DNA of 20,697 bases from Lysobacter_F sp035645555. Lineage in GTDB: Bacteria; Pseudomonadota; Gammaproteobacteria; Xanthomonadales; Xanthomonadaceae. Each line of letters opens with the position of its first letter. The first letter of the stretch is position 1. Both the position numbers and the translations under genes were made by a program. The notes under the pieces were generated by a model. The model ran no database searches. It had not been told where the DNA came from and worked only from the letters and a program-made list of their open reading frames with translations. Positions 1-6,753 of the stretch are shown here, piece after piece. Location: contig DASQMI010000080.1 in NCBI GenBank assembly GCA_035645555.1, positions 1 to 20,697 on the forward strand. The letters are read 5' to 3'.

Positions 1-167
1 GGCGCGCTCATCACCCTCCGCTGCTCCGTCATGCCGGCGGGGCAGGGCTGGTCGTTCTGCACCAGCACCGCGCCGTTGGCCGCGGTGCAGCGGTAGATGA
101 CGATCGATTCCTGCGCCCCGGCAGGAACGCCGAGGGCCAACAGCGCCAGCGCGAGCACGGTACGCAT
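1..167 (-). CDS. DUF4124-type secreted protein (partial, 3' end outside window)
   Basis: Only the first 55 codons are in the window; the gene runs off the left edge. It opens with a signal peptide (residues 1-18, hydrophobic core LALALLALG, likely cleaved near AGA-QE). The mature part has the DUF4124 pattern: IYRC at residues 24-27, a short turn, then DQPCP with a second Cys at 42. DUF4124 proteins are small exported proteins of unknown function, common in Xanthomonadales and other proteobacteria. The ATG shares one base with the stop of the preceding gene (TGATG at 169-165), so the two are probably translationally coupled. It is similar over this stretch to the N-terminal part of its upstream neighbour, which suggests a tandem duplication. 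Confidence 0.75.
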   Translation of the reverse strand, partial: MRTVLALALLALGVPAGAQESIVIYRCTAANGAVLVQNDQPCPAGMTEQRRVMSA

Positions 168-835
168 CACGACTCTCCGCAATCGTTCGCCAGCCGGGCA
201 TCGATCCCCCGCTGGCGGCGGGTGATTTCCTCGCGCTCGCTCTGCAGGGCGCTGTGGTAGCGGCGGTCGAGCGCGAAACGCTCGTCGCGCAGGCGGGCGC
301 AGACCTCCTGCTGCGGGAGCGGATGGCATTCGTCCCGCACCCAGGTGCCTGCAGGGTAGACGTACACCCGGTCACGGCCGCGTGCAGGCTCGGCCGGGGT
401 GTAGCGCTGCGCCGTCGGCGCGCCGATCCGGTCGCCGAGCACGCTGCGCGAGCGGTAGACCGGATAGCCAAGCGTCCACAGCGGCACCCAGCGCGGATTG
501 CCGGTGTCGTGCTCGGCCGTGTAGCGCTCGCCGTCCGGGGTGACGCATTCGTACAGCGGCCGCGGCGGGGTGCGGTAGATCACCACCTCGCGCGGTGCCG
601 GCGCCGGCGTGGCGGGCGTGGCGCGCGGGGCGGCGACGCTGCGTCGCGGCGGATCGCGCGGACGGACCATGGTCCGCACTTCCTGCGTCTCGCCGTTCCG
701 GCACGGCCGGTCGCGCAGCGCGACGCGGCCGCGTTCGTCGGTGCAGCGGTAGACGGTGACGGTGTCCGATGCGGCCGCGCCGGGCGCGGCGACGGCCGCC
801 AGCACCGCCAGAAGCAGCAGCGGGATGCGCGTCAT
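167..835 (-). CDS. DUF4124 domain-containing secreted protein
   Basis: A 222-residue protein of unknown function. Residues 1-22 form a signal peptide ending AAA-S. Residues 24-56 match the DUF4124 pattern: VYRCTDERG with Cys31, then DRPC with Cys45. A Pro/Ala/Arg-rich linker follows (about 58-83). A second segment near residue 94 (LYECVTPDGERY, Cys97) again resembles the start of the same fold. The C-terminal third is charged and probably helical, with further Cys residues in DECHPLP, EVCARL and the last five residues. The paired Cys pattern and signal peptide suggest a disulfide-bonded periplasmic or outer-surface protein. It lies 98 bp after the DUF1579 gene and overlaps the next DUF4124 gene by one base. 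The family and export are well supported; the role is unknown. Confidence 0.8.
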   Translation of the reverse strand: MTRIPLLLLAVLAAVAAPGAAASDTVTVYRCTDERGRVALRDRPCRNGETQEVRTMVRPRDPPRRSVAAPRATPATPAPAPREVVIYRTPPRPLYECVTPDGERYTAEHDTGNPRWVPLWTLGYPVYRSRSVLGDRIGAPTAQRYTPAEPARGRDRVYVYPAGTWVRDECHPLPQQEVCARLRDERFALDRRYHSALQSEREEITRRQRGIDARLANDCGES

Positions 836-882
836 GCCGGCATCTTGCGCCCGCCGGAGCGCACCGCGGAAGCACCGCGCGG

Positions 883-924
883 CTGCGGCCGGCGCCGGGT
901 TCGCGCCCGTTCAGCCGGCCGCAG
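883..924 (-). terminator. Long hairpin after the DUF1579 gene
   Basis: A perfect 11-bp inverted repeat (883-893 with 914-924) encloses a 20-base loop that can form a small inner CGGG/CCCG stem. It starts 9 bases past the DUF1579 stop codon on the minus strand. No run of T follows on either strand, so it is a candidate weak terminator or mRNA 3'-end stabiliser, not a textbook intrinsic terminator. Confidence 0.4.
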
Positions 925-933
925 GCGCTGGGC

Positions 934-1545
934 TCAGCGGGCGCGCGTGTACTCGATCTCCATCGACTTGCGCTCCTTGCCGTCGTGGGTCTCGTACCAC
1001 TCCATCACGTGGCGGTCGGCGTCGACGATGCGGATCACCTCGCGCACCGGCGTGGTCTTGCCGGGGTGCATCGGGTCGGGCATCGAACCGGTGAAGGTGT
1101 AGCTGCGGGTCTTGGCGTCGTACTCGCCTTCGGCCATGAACTGGCCGGTGGACATGCTGTCGATCCAGTGGCCGACGTACTTGCCGCGGACGTTGTCGTA
1201 GCTGGTCAGCGCGACGCCCTCGAACGGCTGGCCCATCCACTGGCTGGTGAATTCCATGCGGATGTGGCGTCCGCCCATGATCGCGGTGCTGACCGCCTTG
1301 CCGGTTTCGGTCATCGGCGGCGCCGAGGGGTCCATCCACATCGTCTGCTTGGTGGTCCAGGTGCCGGCGAAGTGCTCGGCCAGCTGGCGGTGCTGCGGCC
1401 CGGGGGTGGAGGCCTTCTCCCAGGCTTCCATCATGGCCTTCATCTCCGGCGGCATGGCCGGCTTGTCCTGCTGCTGCGCGGCCAGCGGCAGCGCGATCAG
1501 CGCCAGCGCGAGCGTGGAGACGACGAGCGGGGCGATGCGGTTCAT
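934..1545 (-). CDS. DUF1579 family secreted protein
   Basis: A 203-residue protein with a signal peptide (residues 1-23, ending LPLAAQ). After a Met/Gln-rich stretch, the segment HRQLAEHFAGTWTTKQTMW (52-70) and later DNVRGKYVGHWIDSMSTG are typical of DUF1579, a lipocalin-like beta-rich family of unknown function. Its repeated pattern of net weight-like phrases (GTW, GKY, GEYD) matches that family. No catalytic motif can be named. Start choice: ATG with GGAG nine bases upstream. The gene lies 81 bp after topA on the same strand, with only a short 6-bp hairpin (1587-1601) and no T-run between them, so cotranscription with topA is possible but not shown. The protein is likely periplasmic. Confidence 0.8.
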   Translation of the reverse strand: MNRIAPLVVSTLALALIALPLAAQQQDKPAMPPEMKAMMEAWEKASTPGPQHRQLAEHFAGTWTTKQTMWMDPSAPPMTETGKAVSTAIMGGRHIRMEFTSQWMGQPFEGVALTSYDNVRGKYVGHWIDSMSTGQFMAEGEYDAKTRSYTFTGSMPDPMHPGKTTPVREVIRIVDADRHVMEWYETHDGKERKSMEIEYTRAR

Positions 1546-1626
1546 CCGTGGGCTCTCCGGTGCGGGGGAGGCCCACCATACGCCGATGCCGCAGCGCGGC
1601 AGCGCGCTTGCCGACCGGCGGCGCGG

Positions 1627-4167
1627 TCAGAACGGCGCGTCGTCGGCGGTCGTGGCGCGCCGGCCCGACCGCGCAGCAGTCTTCTTCGCCGCCTTTTTCG
1701 CCGCCGGCTTCTTCGCTGCGGACTTCTGGGCCGCCTTCTTCACCGGCGTTTTCTTCGCGGCTTTCGTCGCCGCCTTCCTCACCGGTGCGGCCTCGTCGGT
1801 CGCGGAAGCGGCAGCCTTGCGCGCGGTCGCCTTCTTCGCGGCGGTCTTGGCCGCCGCCTTGCGCGCGAAGCGGCCGCGCACCGGCTTGCCGGTTTCTTCC
1901 AGCAGCTTCTGCGCTTCCTCCAGCGTGAGCGACGCCGGGTCGCGGTCTTTCGGGATGCGGCCGTTGCGCGCGCCGTCGCTCAGGTACGGGCCGAAGCGGC
2001 CGTTGAGCACCTGCACGTCGCTGCCGTCCCACTGCTTGATGATGCGGTTGCGCGCGAACTCCTCCTTCTGCTCGATCAGCGCGACCGCGCGCGCGAGGTC
2101 GATCGTGTACGGATCGTCTTCCTTGGCGAGCGACGCATAGGTGCCGCCGCGCTTGACGAACGGACCGAAACGACCGACGCCGACGATGACTTCCTCGCCC
2201 CGGTTCTCGCCGAGCGTGCGCGGCAGCTTGAACAGCTCCAGCGCCTCCTCCAGCGAGATCGAGTAGATGCTCTGCCCCGGGCGCAGCGACGCGAACTGCG
2301 GCTTCTCATCCTCCTCGCTGGTGCCGATCTGCACCAGCGGGCCGAACTTGCCGATGCGCGCGCTGACCTGGCGGCCGCTCTTGGGGTCGGTGCCGAGCAC
2401 GCGCACGGAGCCCGCATCGGTGCGGTCGATGTTGTCCTTCTTGTCGTCGACCAGCTTCTTGAACTGCTTCCAGAAGCGGTCCATCAGCGGCACCCAGTCC
2501 TCCTCGCCGCGCGCGACCGCGTCGAGCTCGTCCTCCAGCCGCGCGGTGAAGTCGTAATCGACGTACTGGGCGAAGTGGCCGGACAGGAACTTCGACACCG
2601 CGCGGCCGACGTCGGTGGGACGGAAGCGGCGGTTGTCGAGCTCGACATACTTGCGGAACAGCAGGGTCTGGATGATCGACGCGTAGGTCGACGGGCGTCC
2701 GATGCCGTATTCCTCCAGCGCCTTCACCAGCGACGCCTCGGAGAAGCGCGGCGGCGGCTCGGTGAAGTGCTGGTCGGCGTGGATGCGTTCCAGCGGCACG
2801 CGGTCGCCGGTCTTCATCAGCGGCAGCTTGCGGCCTTCGTCCTCGTCCTCGGCCGGCTTGGTGTCGCGGCCTTCCTCGTACACGGCGAGGAAGCCGGGAT
2901 CCACCACGGTGGTGCCGCTGGCGCGGAACGCGTGCTGGCTGCCGGCGGCGAGATCCACCGACACCGTGTTGAGCGTGGCCGGGATCATCTGGCAGGCGAC
3001 CGCGCGCTTCCACACCAGCTCGTACAGGCGGCGCTCGTCGTCGTTGAGGTAGCGCGCGACCTGCGCCGGCGTGCGCAGCGCCGAGGTCGGGCGGATCGCC
3101 TCGTGCGCCTCCTGCGCGTTCTTCGATTTGGTCTGGTACGCGTTCGGCTTGTCCGGCAGCGCGCGGGTGCCGAAGTCGCGCGCGATCACGTCGCGCAGCT
3201 CGACGATCGCGTCCTGCGACAGGTTCACCGAGTCGGTACGCATGTAGGTGATGAGGCCGACCGTGCCCTCGCTGCCGAGCGTCACGCCCTCGTACAGCTT
3301 CTGCGCCACGCGCATGGTGCGCGAGGTGGAGAAGCCGAGCTTGCGCGCCGCTTCCTGCTGCAGCGTCGAGGTGGTGAACGGCGGCGCCGGCCGGCGCTTG
3401 CGCTCGCGGCTGGTGACGTCGGTGACGTGCAGCGCGCCATTGGCCGCCTGCACGATGCGCGCGCGCGCGTCCTCGGCGGTGCGGCCGTCGGTGATGGTGA
3501 ACTGTTCGACCTTCTGGCCGTCCAGCTTGATCAGCTTGGCGCTGAACGGCTGGGTCGGATGCGCGCACTCGGCCTGGATACTCCAGTATTCGCGCGCGAT
3601 GAACGCTTCGATCTCCTCCTCGCGCTCGACGATCATCCGCAGCGCCGGCGACTGCACGCGACCGGCCGACAGCCCGCGCTGCACCTTGCGCCACAGTACC
3701 GGCGAGAGGTTGAAGCCGACCAGGTAGTCGAGCGCGCGGCGCGCCTGCTGCGCATCGACCAGGTTGCCGGAGATCGAGCGCGGCTGCTGCATGGCCTCGC
3801 GGATCGCGCGCGGGGTGATCTCGGAGAACACCACCCGGTACAGCGGCTTGTCCTTCAGCAGCCCGCGCTCCTTGAGGATCTCGGCGATGTGCCAGCTGAT
3901 CGCCTCGCCCTCGCGGTCCGGGTCGGTGGCCAGGTACAGCGCCTCGGCCTGCTTCGCCGCCTTGGCGATCGCGTCGACGTGCTTCTCGTTCTTGTCGATC
4001 AGGTCGTAGCGCATTGCGAAGCCGCGCTCCGGATCGACCGCGCCCTCCTTCGGCACCAGGTCGCGCACGTGGCCGTACGACGCGAGGACGGTGAAGTCCT
4101 TGCCGAGGTACTTGTTGATCGTCTTGGCCTTGGCGGGCGACTCGACGATGAGGAGGTTCTTGGCCAT
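1627..4167 (-). CDS. topA: DNA topoisomerase I (type IA)
   Basis: The enzyme relaxes negative supercoils by transient single-strand cleavage. The 846-residue protein has an N-terminal Toprim domain: LLIVESPAKAK with Glu9, and the acidic triad Asp82/Asp84/Glu86 in ATDPDREGEA. The type IA core carries the catalytic tyrosine Tyr308 in GLITYMRTDS. From about residue 590 to 755 there are repeats of the terminal topoisomerase type (KFGPLVQIG, RFGPFVKRG, RFGPYLSDG). No Cys4 zinc ribbon of the E. coli kind is visible. The end (about 764-846) is an extremely Lys/Ala-rich, histone-H1-like tail made of AAKK/KKAA units, probably for DNA binding. Start: ATG with GGAG nine bases upstream. It follows the GYF_2-RDD gene after a 177-bp structured leader. 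Confidence 0.98.
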   Translation of the reverse strand: MAKNLLIVESPAKAKTINKYLGKDFTVLASYGHVRDLVPKEGAVDPERGFAMRYDLIDKNEKHVDAIAKAAKQAEALYLATDPDREGEAISWHIAEILKERGLLKDKPLYRVVFSEITPRAIREAMQQPRSISGNLVDAQQARRALDYLVGFNLSPVLWRKVQRGLSAGRVQSPALRMIVEREEEIEAFIAREYWSIQAECAHPTQPFSAKLIKLDGQKVEQFTITDGRTAEDARARIVQAANGALHVTDVTSRERKRRPAPPFTTSTLQQEAARKLGFSTSRTMRVAQKLYEGVTLGSEGTVGLITYMRTDSVNLSQDAIVELRDVIARDFGTRALPDKPNAYQTKSKNAQEAHEAIRPTSALRTPAQVARYLNDDERRLYELVWKRAVACQMIPATLNTVSVDLAAGSQHAFRASGTTVVDPGFLAVYEEGRDTKPAEDEDEGRKLPLMKTGDRVPLERIHADQHFTEPPPRFSEASLVKALEEYGIGRPSTYASIIQTLLFRKYVELDNRRFRPTDVGRAVSKFLSGHFAQYVDYDFTARLEDELDAVARGEEDWVPLMDRFWKQFKKLVDDKKDNIDRTDAGSVRVLGTDPKSGRQVSARIGKFGPLVQIGTSEEDEKPQFASLRPGQSIYSISLEEALELFKLPRTLGENRGEEVIVGVGRFGPFVKRGGTYASLAKEDDPYTIDLARAVALIEQKEEFARNRIIKQWDGSDVQVLNGRFGPYLSDGARNGRIPKDRDPASLTLEEAQKLLEETGKPVRGRFARKAAAKTAAKKATARKAAASATDEAAPVRKAATKAAKKTPVKKAAQKSAAKKPAAKKAAKKTAARSGRRATTADDAPF

Positions 4168-4180
4168 GGCGGCGGGCTCC

Positions 4181-4200
4181 GCGGGGCGCTCGGGCCCCGC
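4181..4200 (-). promoter_or_regulatory. Hairpin next to the topA ribosome-binding site
   Basis: A 7-bp all-GC stem (4181-4187 with 4194-4200) with a 6-base loop lies directly before the topA Shine-Dalgarno GGAG (4177-4180 region). A stem this stable so close to the ribosome-binding site could hold back initiation. This is a structural inference only. Confidence 0.35.
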
Positions 4201-4211
4201 CTGGGCGGCGG

Positions 4212-4233
4212 AAAAAACGCGTGGAAAACGCGT
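4212..4233 (-). terminator. Terminator-like hairpin with T-run in the topA leader
   Basis: On the minus strand ACGCGT (4233-4228), the loop TTTCC and a second ACGCGT (4222-4217) form a 6-bp stem followed at once by a run of six T (4217-4212 read downward). This is intrinsic-terminator geometry, 45 bases before the topA start. It could end transcription from the GYF_2-RDD gene or act as a topA attenuator. The stem is short, so efficiency is uncertain. The two ACGCGT palindromes are 11 bp apart. Confidence 0.45.
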
Positions 4234-4248
4234 ACGGCTAAGACGCCG

Positions 4249-4272
4249 ACGCCCGCGGGGAGCCGCGGGCGT
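4249..4272. other. 10-bp hairpin in the topA leader
   Basis: Perfect inverted repeat ACGCCCGCGG / CCGCGGGCGT with the 4-base loop GGAG. On the plus strand a pyrimidine run ending in six T (4281-4292) follows seven to eight bases later; on the minus strand it lies in the topA 5' leader. Confidence 0.5.
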
Positions 4273-4306
4273 GGGGTCGTTCTCTCTTTTTTACTGGAAT
4301 CACGGC

Positions 4307-4334
4307 GCGGGCCGCGCTGTCAAGCACGGCCCGC
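4307..4334 (-). terminator. Hairpin just after the GYF_2-RDD gene
   Basis: An 8-bp GC-rich stem (4307-4314 with 4327-4334) with a 12-base loop begins 10 bases after the stop codon of the GYF_2-RDD gene. No T-run follows on the minus strand. It may be a weak terminator or a 3'-end structure. Confidence 0.35.
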
Positions 4335-4344
4335 CGCAGGGGGC

Positions 4345-5508
4345 TCAGCCGCCCCCGGCCGCGGCCATCGCGCCGAGCCCGATCGCCAGCGCGATCAGGG
4401 CGAAATAGCCCACCACCAGCAGGCCCAGCAGCACCAGCACCACCACCGTTACAGTGCCGAGCTCGCGCCGCTGCCGCTCCGGGTGCGCGGTGAACGCCCA
4501 CTGGTCGACCACCAGAGTGCTCGCCAGCATGTCGTGCAGCGCGCGCTTGCGGTCGGTGAACGCGGCCATCAGGTAGCCGATGCCGAGGATCAAGCCCGAC
4601 AGCCAGGTGGCGAAATAGCGCCCGAGCCCGCGCAGGAACGAGATCCGCGCGCCGACCTCGTCCGTGACCTTGATCCCGACCGCCATCTTGCCGAGCGTGG
4701 CTTGGCGGCCGGAGGCGTGCATGGCGGCGTAGTAGACCGCGTTCATCGCGATCGGGACCAGCACCATGAACAGCAGGATGCCGATCAGGCCGCCGGCGGC
4801 GAACACCTGGGTGGCGTCCATCGCGCCGGCCGCGCCGAGTCCGAACGCCACGCCCATGCCGATCATCTGCACGGCGTACGTGGCCACGCCGATCAGCAGG
4901 CCGTCGATGGTGATCGCCGCCAGCCGCTTGCGGACGCCGGCGTACACCACTTCGCCGTGGGGGACGTAGCCGGTGCCGTCGGCCAGTGCCGCCTGCGGCG
5001 GCGCGTACGGCGAATCGGGCTCCGAGCTCGCCACCGGCGCGGCCGTTGCCGCGCTCGCGGCGACCACTTCGTACGGATTGCGCGCCGCGCCGACCGGGGC
5101 CTCGTCGTCGGCCACCACGAAGCGTGCGCGCCCGCTGGCCGCGGCGCGGGCCGGGGCGGCAACCGCGATGCCGTCGGCATCGGCGGCGGCTTCCGCGTCG
5201 GCGAGCGCCGGCTCGGGCGCGGGCCCGGAGGCCGTGGGCGTCGGAGCGCGTTCCGGCTCGGCGCGCACCGGCTCGGCGCTCATCACGGGCGTTGCCGCCG
5301 GAGCGGGCGCGGGGGCGGCGACCGTCGCCGCCGGGGCCGGCGCCACCTCGTGCGCGAGCTCGCGCCACGGGCGCCAGTCCGGCAGCCCCGCGCGCCAGAC
5401 CAGGGTGTCCGGCGCAAGCCGACGATCGGCGTGCAGGCGGGCCATGTCCTCGGCGCTGACCGGGCCGTGGCGGTTGCGGTCGCTGTCGCTGTAGTACCAG
5501 GAAGTCAT
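4345..5508 (-). CDS. GYF_2 (DUF4339) - RDD family membrane protein
   Basis: A 387-residue protein of unknown exact role. Residues 3-51 are a GYF_2/DUF4339 module (WYYSDSDRNRHGPVS, then LVWRAGLPDWRPW), a fold thought to bind Pro-rich peptides. A Pro/Ala-rich linker spans about 56-188 and contains NPYEVV and SPYAPP. The RDD domain covers about 191-334, with the Arg-Asp signature in VRKRLAAITIDG, then ATLGKMAVGIKV and DRKRALHDMLAS; it holds about three membrane helices. A fourth helix (352-377) and a Gly/Ala tail follow. The ATG at 5508 is preferred: the open frame continues to 5820, but that extension lies inside the pilin-like gene, and the GYF_2 fold begins right at this Met. It lies 10 bases after the pilin-like gene, so the two probably share an mRNA. 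RDD proteins include ion transporters, but nothing here fixes a substrate. Confidence 0.88.
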   Translation of the reverse strand: MTSWYYSDSDRNRHGPVSAEDMARLHADRRLAPDTLVWRAGLPDWRPWRELAHEVAPAPAATVAAPAPAPAATPVMSAEPVRAEPERAPTPTASGPAPEPALADAEAAADADGIAVAAPARAAASGRARFVVADDEAPVGAARNPYEVVAASAATAAPVASSEPDSPYAPPQAALADGTGYVPHGEVVYAGVRKRLAAITIDGLLIGVATYAVQMIGMGVAFGLGAAGAMDATQVFAAGGLIGILLFMVLVPIAMNAVYYAAMHASGRQATLGKMAVGIKVTDEVGARISFLRGLGRYFATWLSGLILGIGYLMAAFTDRKRALHDMLASTLVVDQWAFTAHPERQRRELGTVTVVVLVLLGLLVVGYFALIALAIGLGAMAAAGGG

Positions 5509-5518
5509 CTCGGAACCA

Positions 5519-6133
5519 TCACGGATGGGTGGAAACGGAGCGGCAGTCCGGCGGCAGGTAGCGCGCCGGCAGCGTGCCCCCATGACAGCGCCAGAACGTG
5601 CCGCGGGGGTGGAACACGGCCTCCAGCAGCAGTGTGCTGCCGTCGACGTGCGGATGCACGTGGCGCAGCTGCACCGCCACCGCGCAATGCTCGTTCTCAA
5701 GCGTGCCGATGTGCAACGCGGCGATGCGCGGCCCGGCGTAGCTTTCCGGGGTGCCGAAGCCGCCCTCGTCGTTGCGCGGACAGACGCCGGTGCGGCGTGC
5801 GTGCTCGACCATCGCCGCACGCACTGCGCCCGTGTGCTGCAGCGCCTCGGCGATCCGAGTGCGCACCACGTACCCGCGGTAGGCGGGAATGGCCAGCGCC
5901 GCCAGCACGCCGAGCGCGACCAGGAACAGCACCGCCAGCCCGACCGTCACGCGCATCCAGCCCGACAGCAAGCCGCGTTGCCCGATCGGCGCGAGCCGTG
6001 CCGGCGCGTAGGCCGGGGCCGCGCACGCCAGTGCGGTCTGCGCGGAAGGCCAGTCGCTTCTCTGCGGATGTGCGTGCCGCTGCGCCGCCGCCTGCCGGCG
6101 ACCGCACAGCCCGCGCTCGTGCTCTTCGTCCAT
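5519..6133 (-). CDS. Pilin-like membrane protein without a prepilin leader
   Basis: A 204-residue protein. Residues 1-60 are a hydrophilic extension of no recognised fold. A membrane helix spans about 63-84 and leads into AIPAYRGYVVRTRIAEAL, which closely resembles the first helix of type IVa major pilins. The C-terminus also matches: WRC (Cys183) to YLPPDCR (Cys197) is the typical pilin disulfide loop; Cys118 and Cys150 may form a second pair. What is missing is the prepilin peptidase site (Gly followed by Phe-Thr-Leu-Ile-Glu, with Glu5). The helix reads VTVGLAVLFLVALG instead. It may therefore stay as a membrane-anchored pilin-domain protein and not be assembled. An internal ATG at residue 60 is an alternative start. 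The next gene, GYF_2-RDD, starts 10 bases after its stop. Confidence 0.8.
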   Translation of the reverse strand: MDEEHERGLCGRRQAAAQRHAHPQRSDWPSAQTALACAAPAYAPARLAPIGQRGLLSGWMRVTVGLAVLFLVALGVLAALAIPAYRGYVVRTRIAEALQHTGAVRAAMVEHARRTGVCPRNDEGGFGTPESYAGPRIAALHIGTLENEHCAVAVQLRHVHPHVDGSTLLLEAVFHPRGTFWRCHGGTLPARYLPPDCRSVSTHP

Positions 6134-6137
6134 CGCG

Positions 6138-6145
6138 CCCCCCCC
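6138..6145 (-). promoter_or_regulatory. Run of eight G just before the pilin-like gene
   Basis: On the minus strand eight consecutive G lie four bases before the ATG at 6133 (spacer CGCG). It takes the place of a normal Shine-Dalgarno site and may act as one. Homopolymer G tracts are prone to slippage, which would change the spacing to the start codon. Confidence 0.35.
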
Positions 6146-6151
6146 GGCGCT

Positions 6152-6174
6152 GCCGCGGCTCCCCGTGCCGCGGC
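6152..6174 (-). terminator. Hairpin between smg and the pilin-like gene
   Basis: A 7-bp stem (GCCGCGG at 6152-6158 with CCGCGGC at 6168-6174) with a 9-base loop lies 26 bases after the smg stop codon. There is no T-run, so a terminator role is weakly supported. Confidence 0.25.
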
Positions 6175-6200
6175 CCGCTCACGTCCGTGTGGTCCGGTTC

Positions 6201-6692
6201 CTAGTGCAACGTCTCCGGATCGTCGTCCTCGAACATCTGGTTTTCCATCCAGGCGTACGCTGCTTCCGCGCCCGGCTGGTTGAACAGCACCATCAGCACG
6301 ACCCACTTGAGGTCGTCGAGATCGACCTGGTCCTGGTCGAGCGCCATCGCGCGGTCGATCACCAGCTCGCGCTGGCCGCCATCGAGGATGCCGTGCTGTT
6401 CCAGGAACAGCAGGAAACCGCGGGCGTCGGCATCGAATTTCTGCAGCTCGGCGCCATGGAACACCCGCACCGGGCCGCCGGTTCGCGGTGCCTCGGCGAT
6501 CGGCCGCTGCCGCGCCAGCGCGTCGAGCCACTCGAACGCCTTGTTGATTTCCGCGGTGCTGAAGCCGGCGCGGCCCAGCTCATCGAACAGCGCGCCGCTC
6601 TGCAGGGTGTCCTGGTCGCGGGAGAGGTCCGCGTCGGCGGTCAAGTAGTGCTCGAACAGGTACAGCAGTACGTCCAGAATGCTTTCTTTCAT
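6201..6692 (-). CDS. smg: Smg family protein (DUF494)
   Basis: A 163-residue acidic protein, close to the usual length of Smg (about 157 in E. coli). The N-terminus KESILDVLLYLFEHYL and the C-terminal part DLDDLKWVVLMVLFNQPG followed by YAWMENQMFED are the conserved family blocks. The biochemical role is not established; the gene sits between dprA and topA in many gammaproteobacteria, exactly as here. Start: the ATG at 6692 is chosen over a longer open frame to 6794, because the added 34 residues are Arg/Pro-rich and overlap the end of dprA, while the family begins at this Met. AGGG lies close upstream (short spacer). An 8-bp hairpin with a 2-base loop (6704-6721) precedes the ribosome-binding site. 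Confidence 0.95.
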   Translation of the reverse strand: MKESILDVLLYLFEHYLTADADLSRDQDTLQSGALFDELGRAGFSTAEINKAFEWLDALARQRPIAEAPRTGGPVRVFHGAELQKFDADARGFLLFLEQHGILDGGQRELVIDRAMALDQDQVDLDDLKWVVLMVLFNQPGAEAAYAWMENQMFEDDDPETLH

Positions 6693-6753
6693 GTCCCTCA
6701 GCCTGCGCCGCGGGCGGCGCACGGTGGGTGGGCTTGGCAATGGCGGACGAAAC

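Noticed and set aside
4318..4323. TTGACA on the minus strand as a topA -35 box
   Set aside because: It is a perfect -35 hexamer, but no acceptable -10 lies 16-18 bases downstream (ATTCCA at 17), and it sits in the loop of a hairpin after the GYF_2-RDD gene.
769..6204. An 1811-codon open frame on the plus strand
   Set aside because: It runs antisense to the DUF1579, topA, GYF_2-RDD and pilin-like genes, has Arg/Ala/Gly/Leu-rich text with no domain, and arises because stop codons are rare in the complementary frame of very GC-rich genes.
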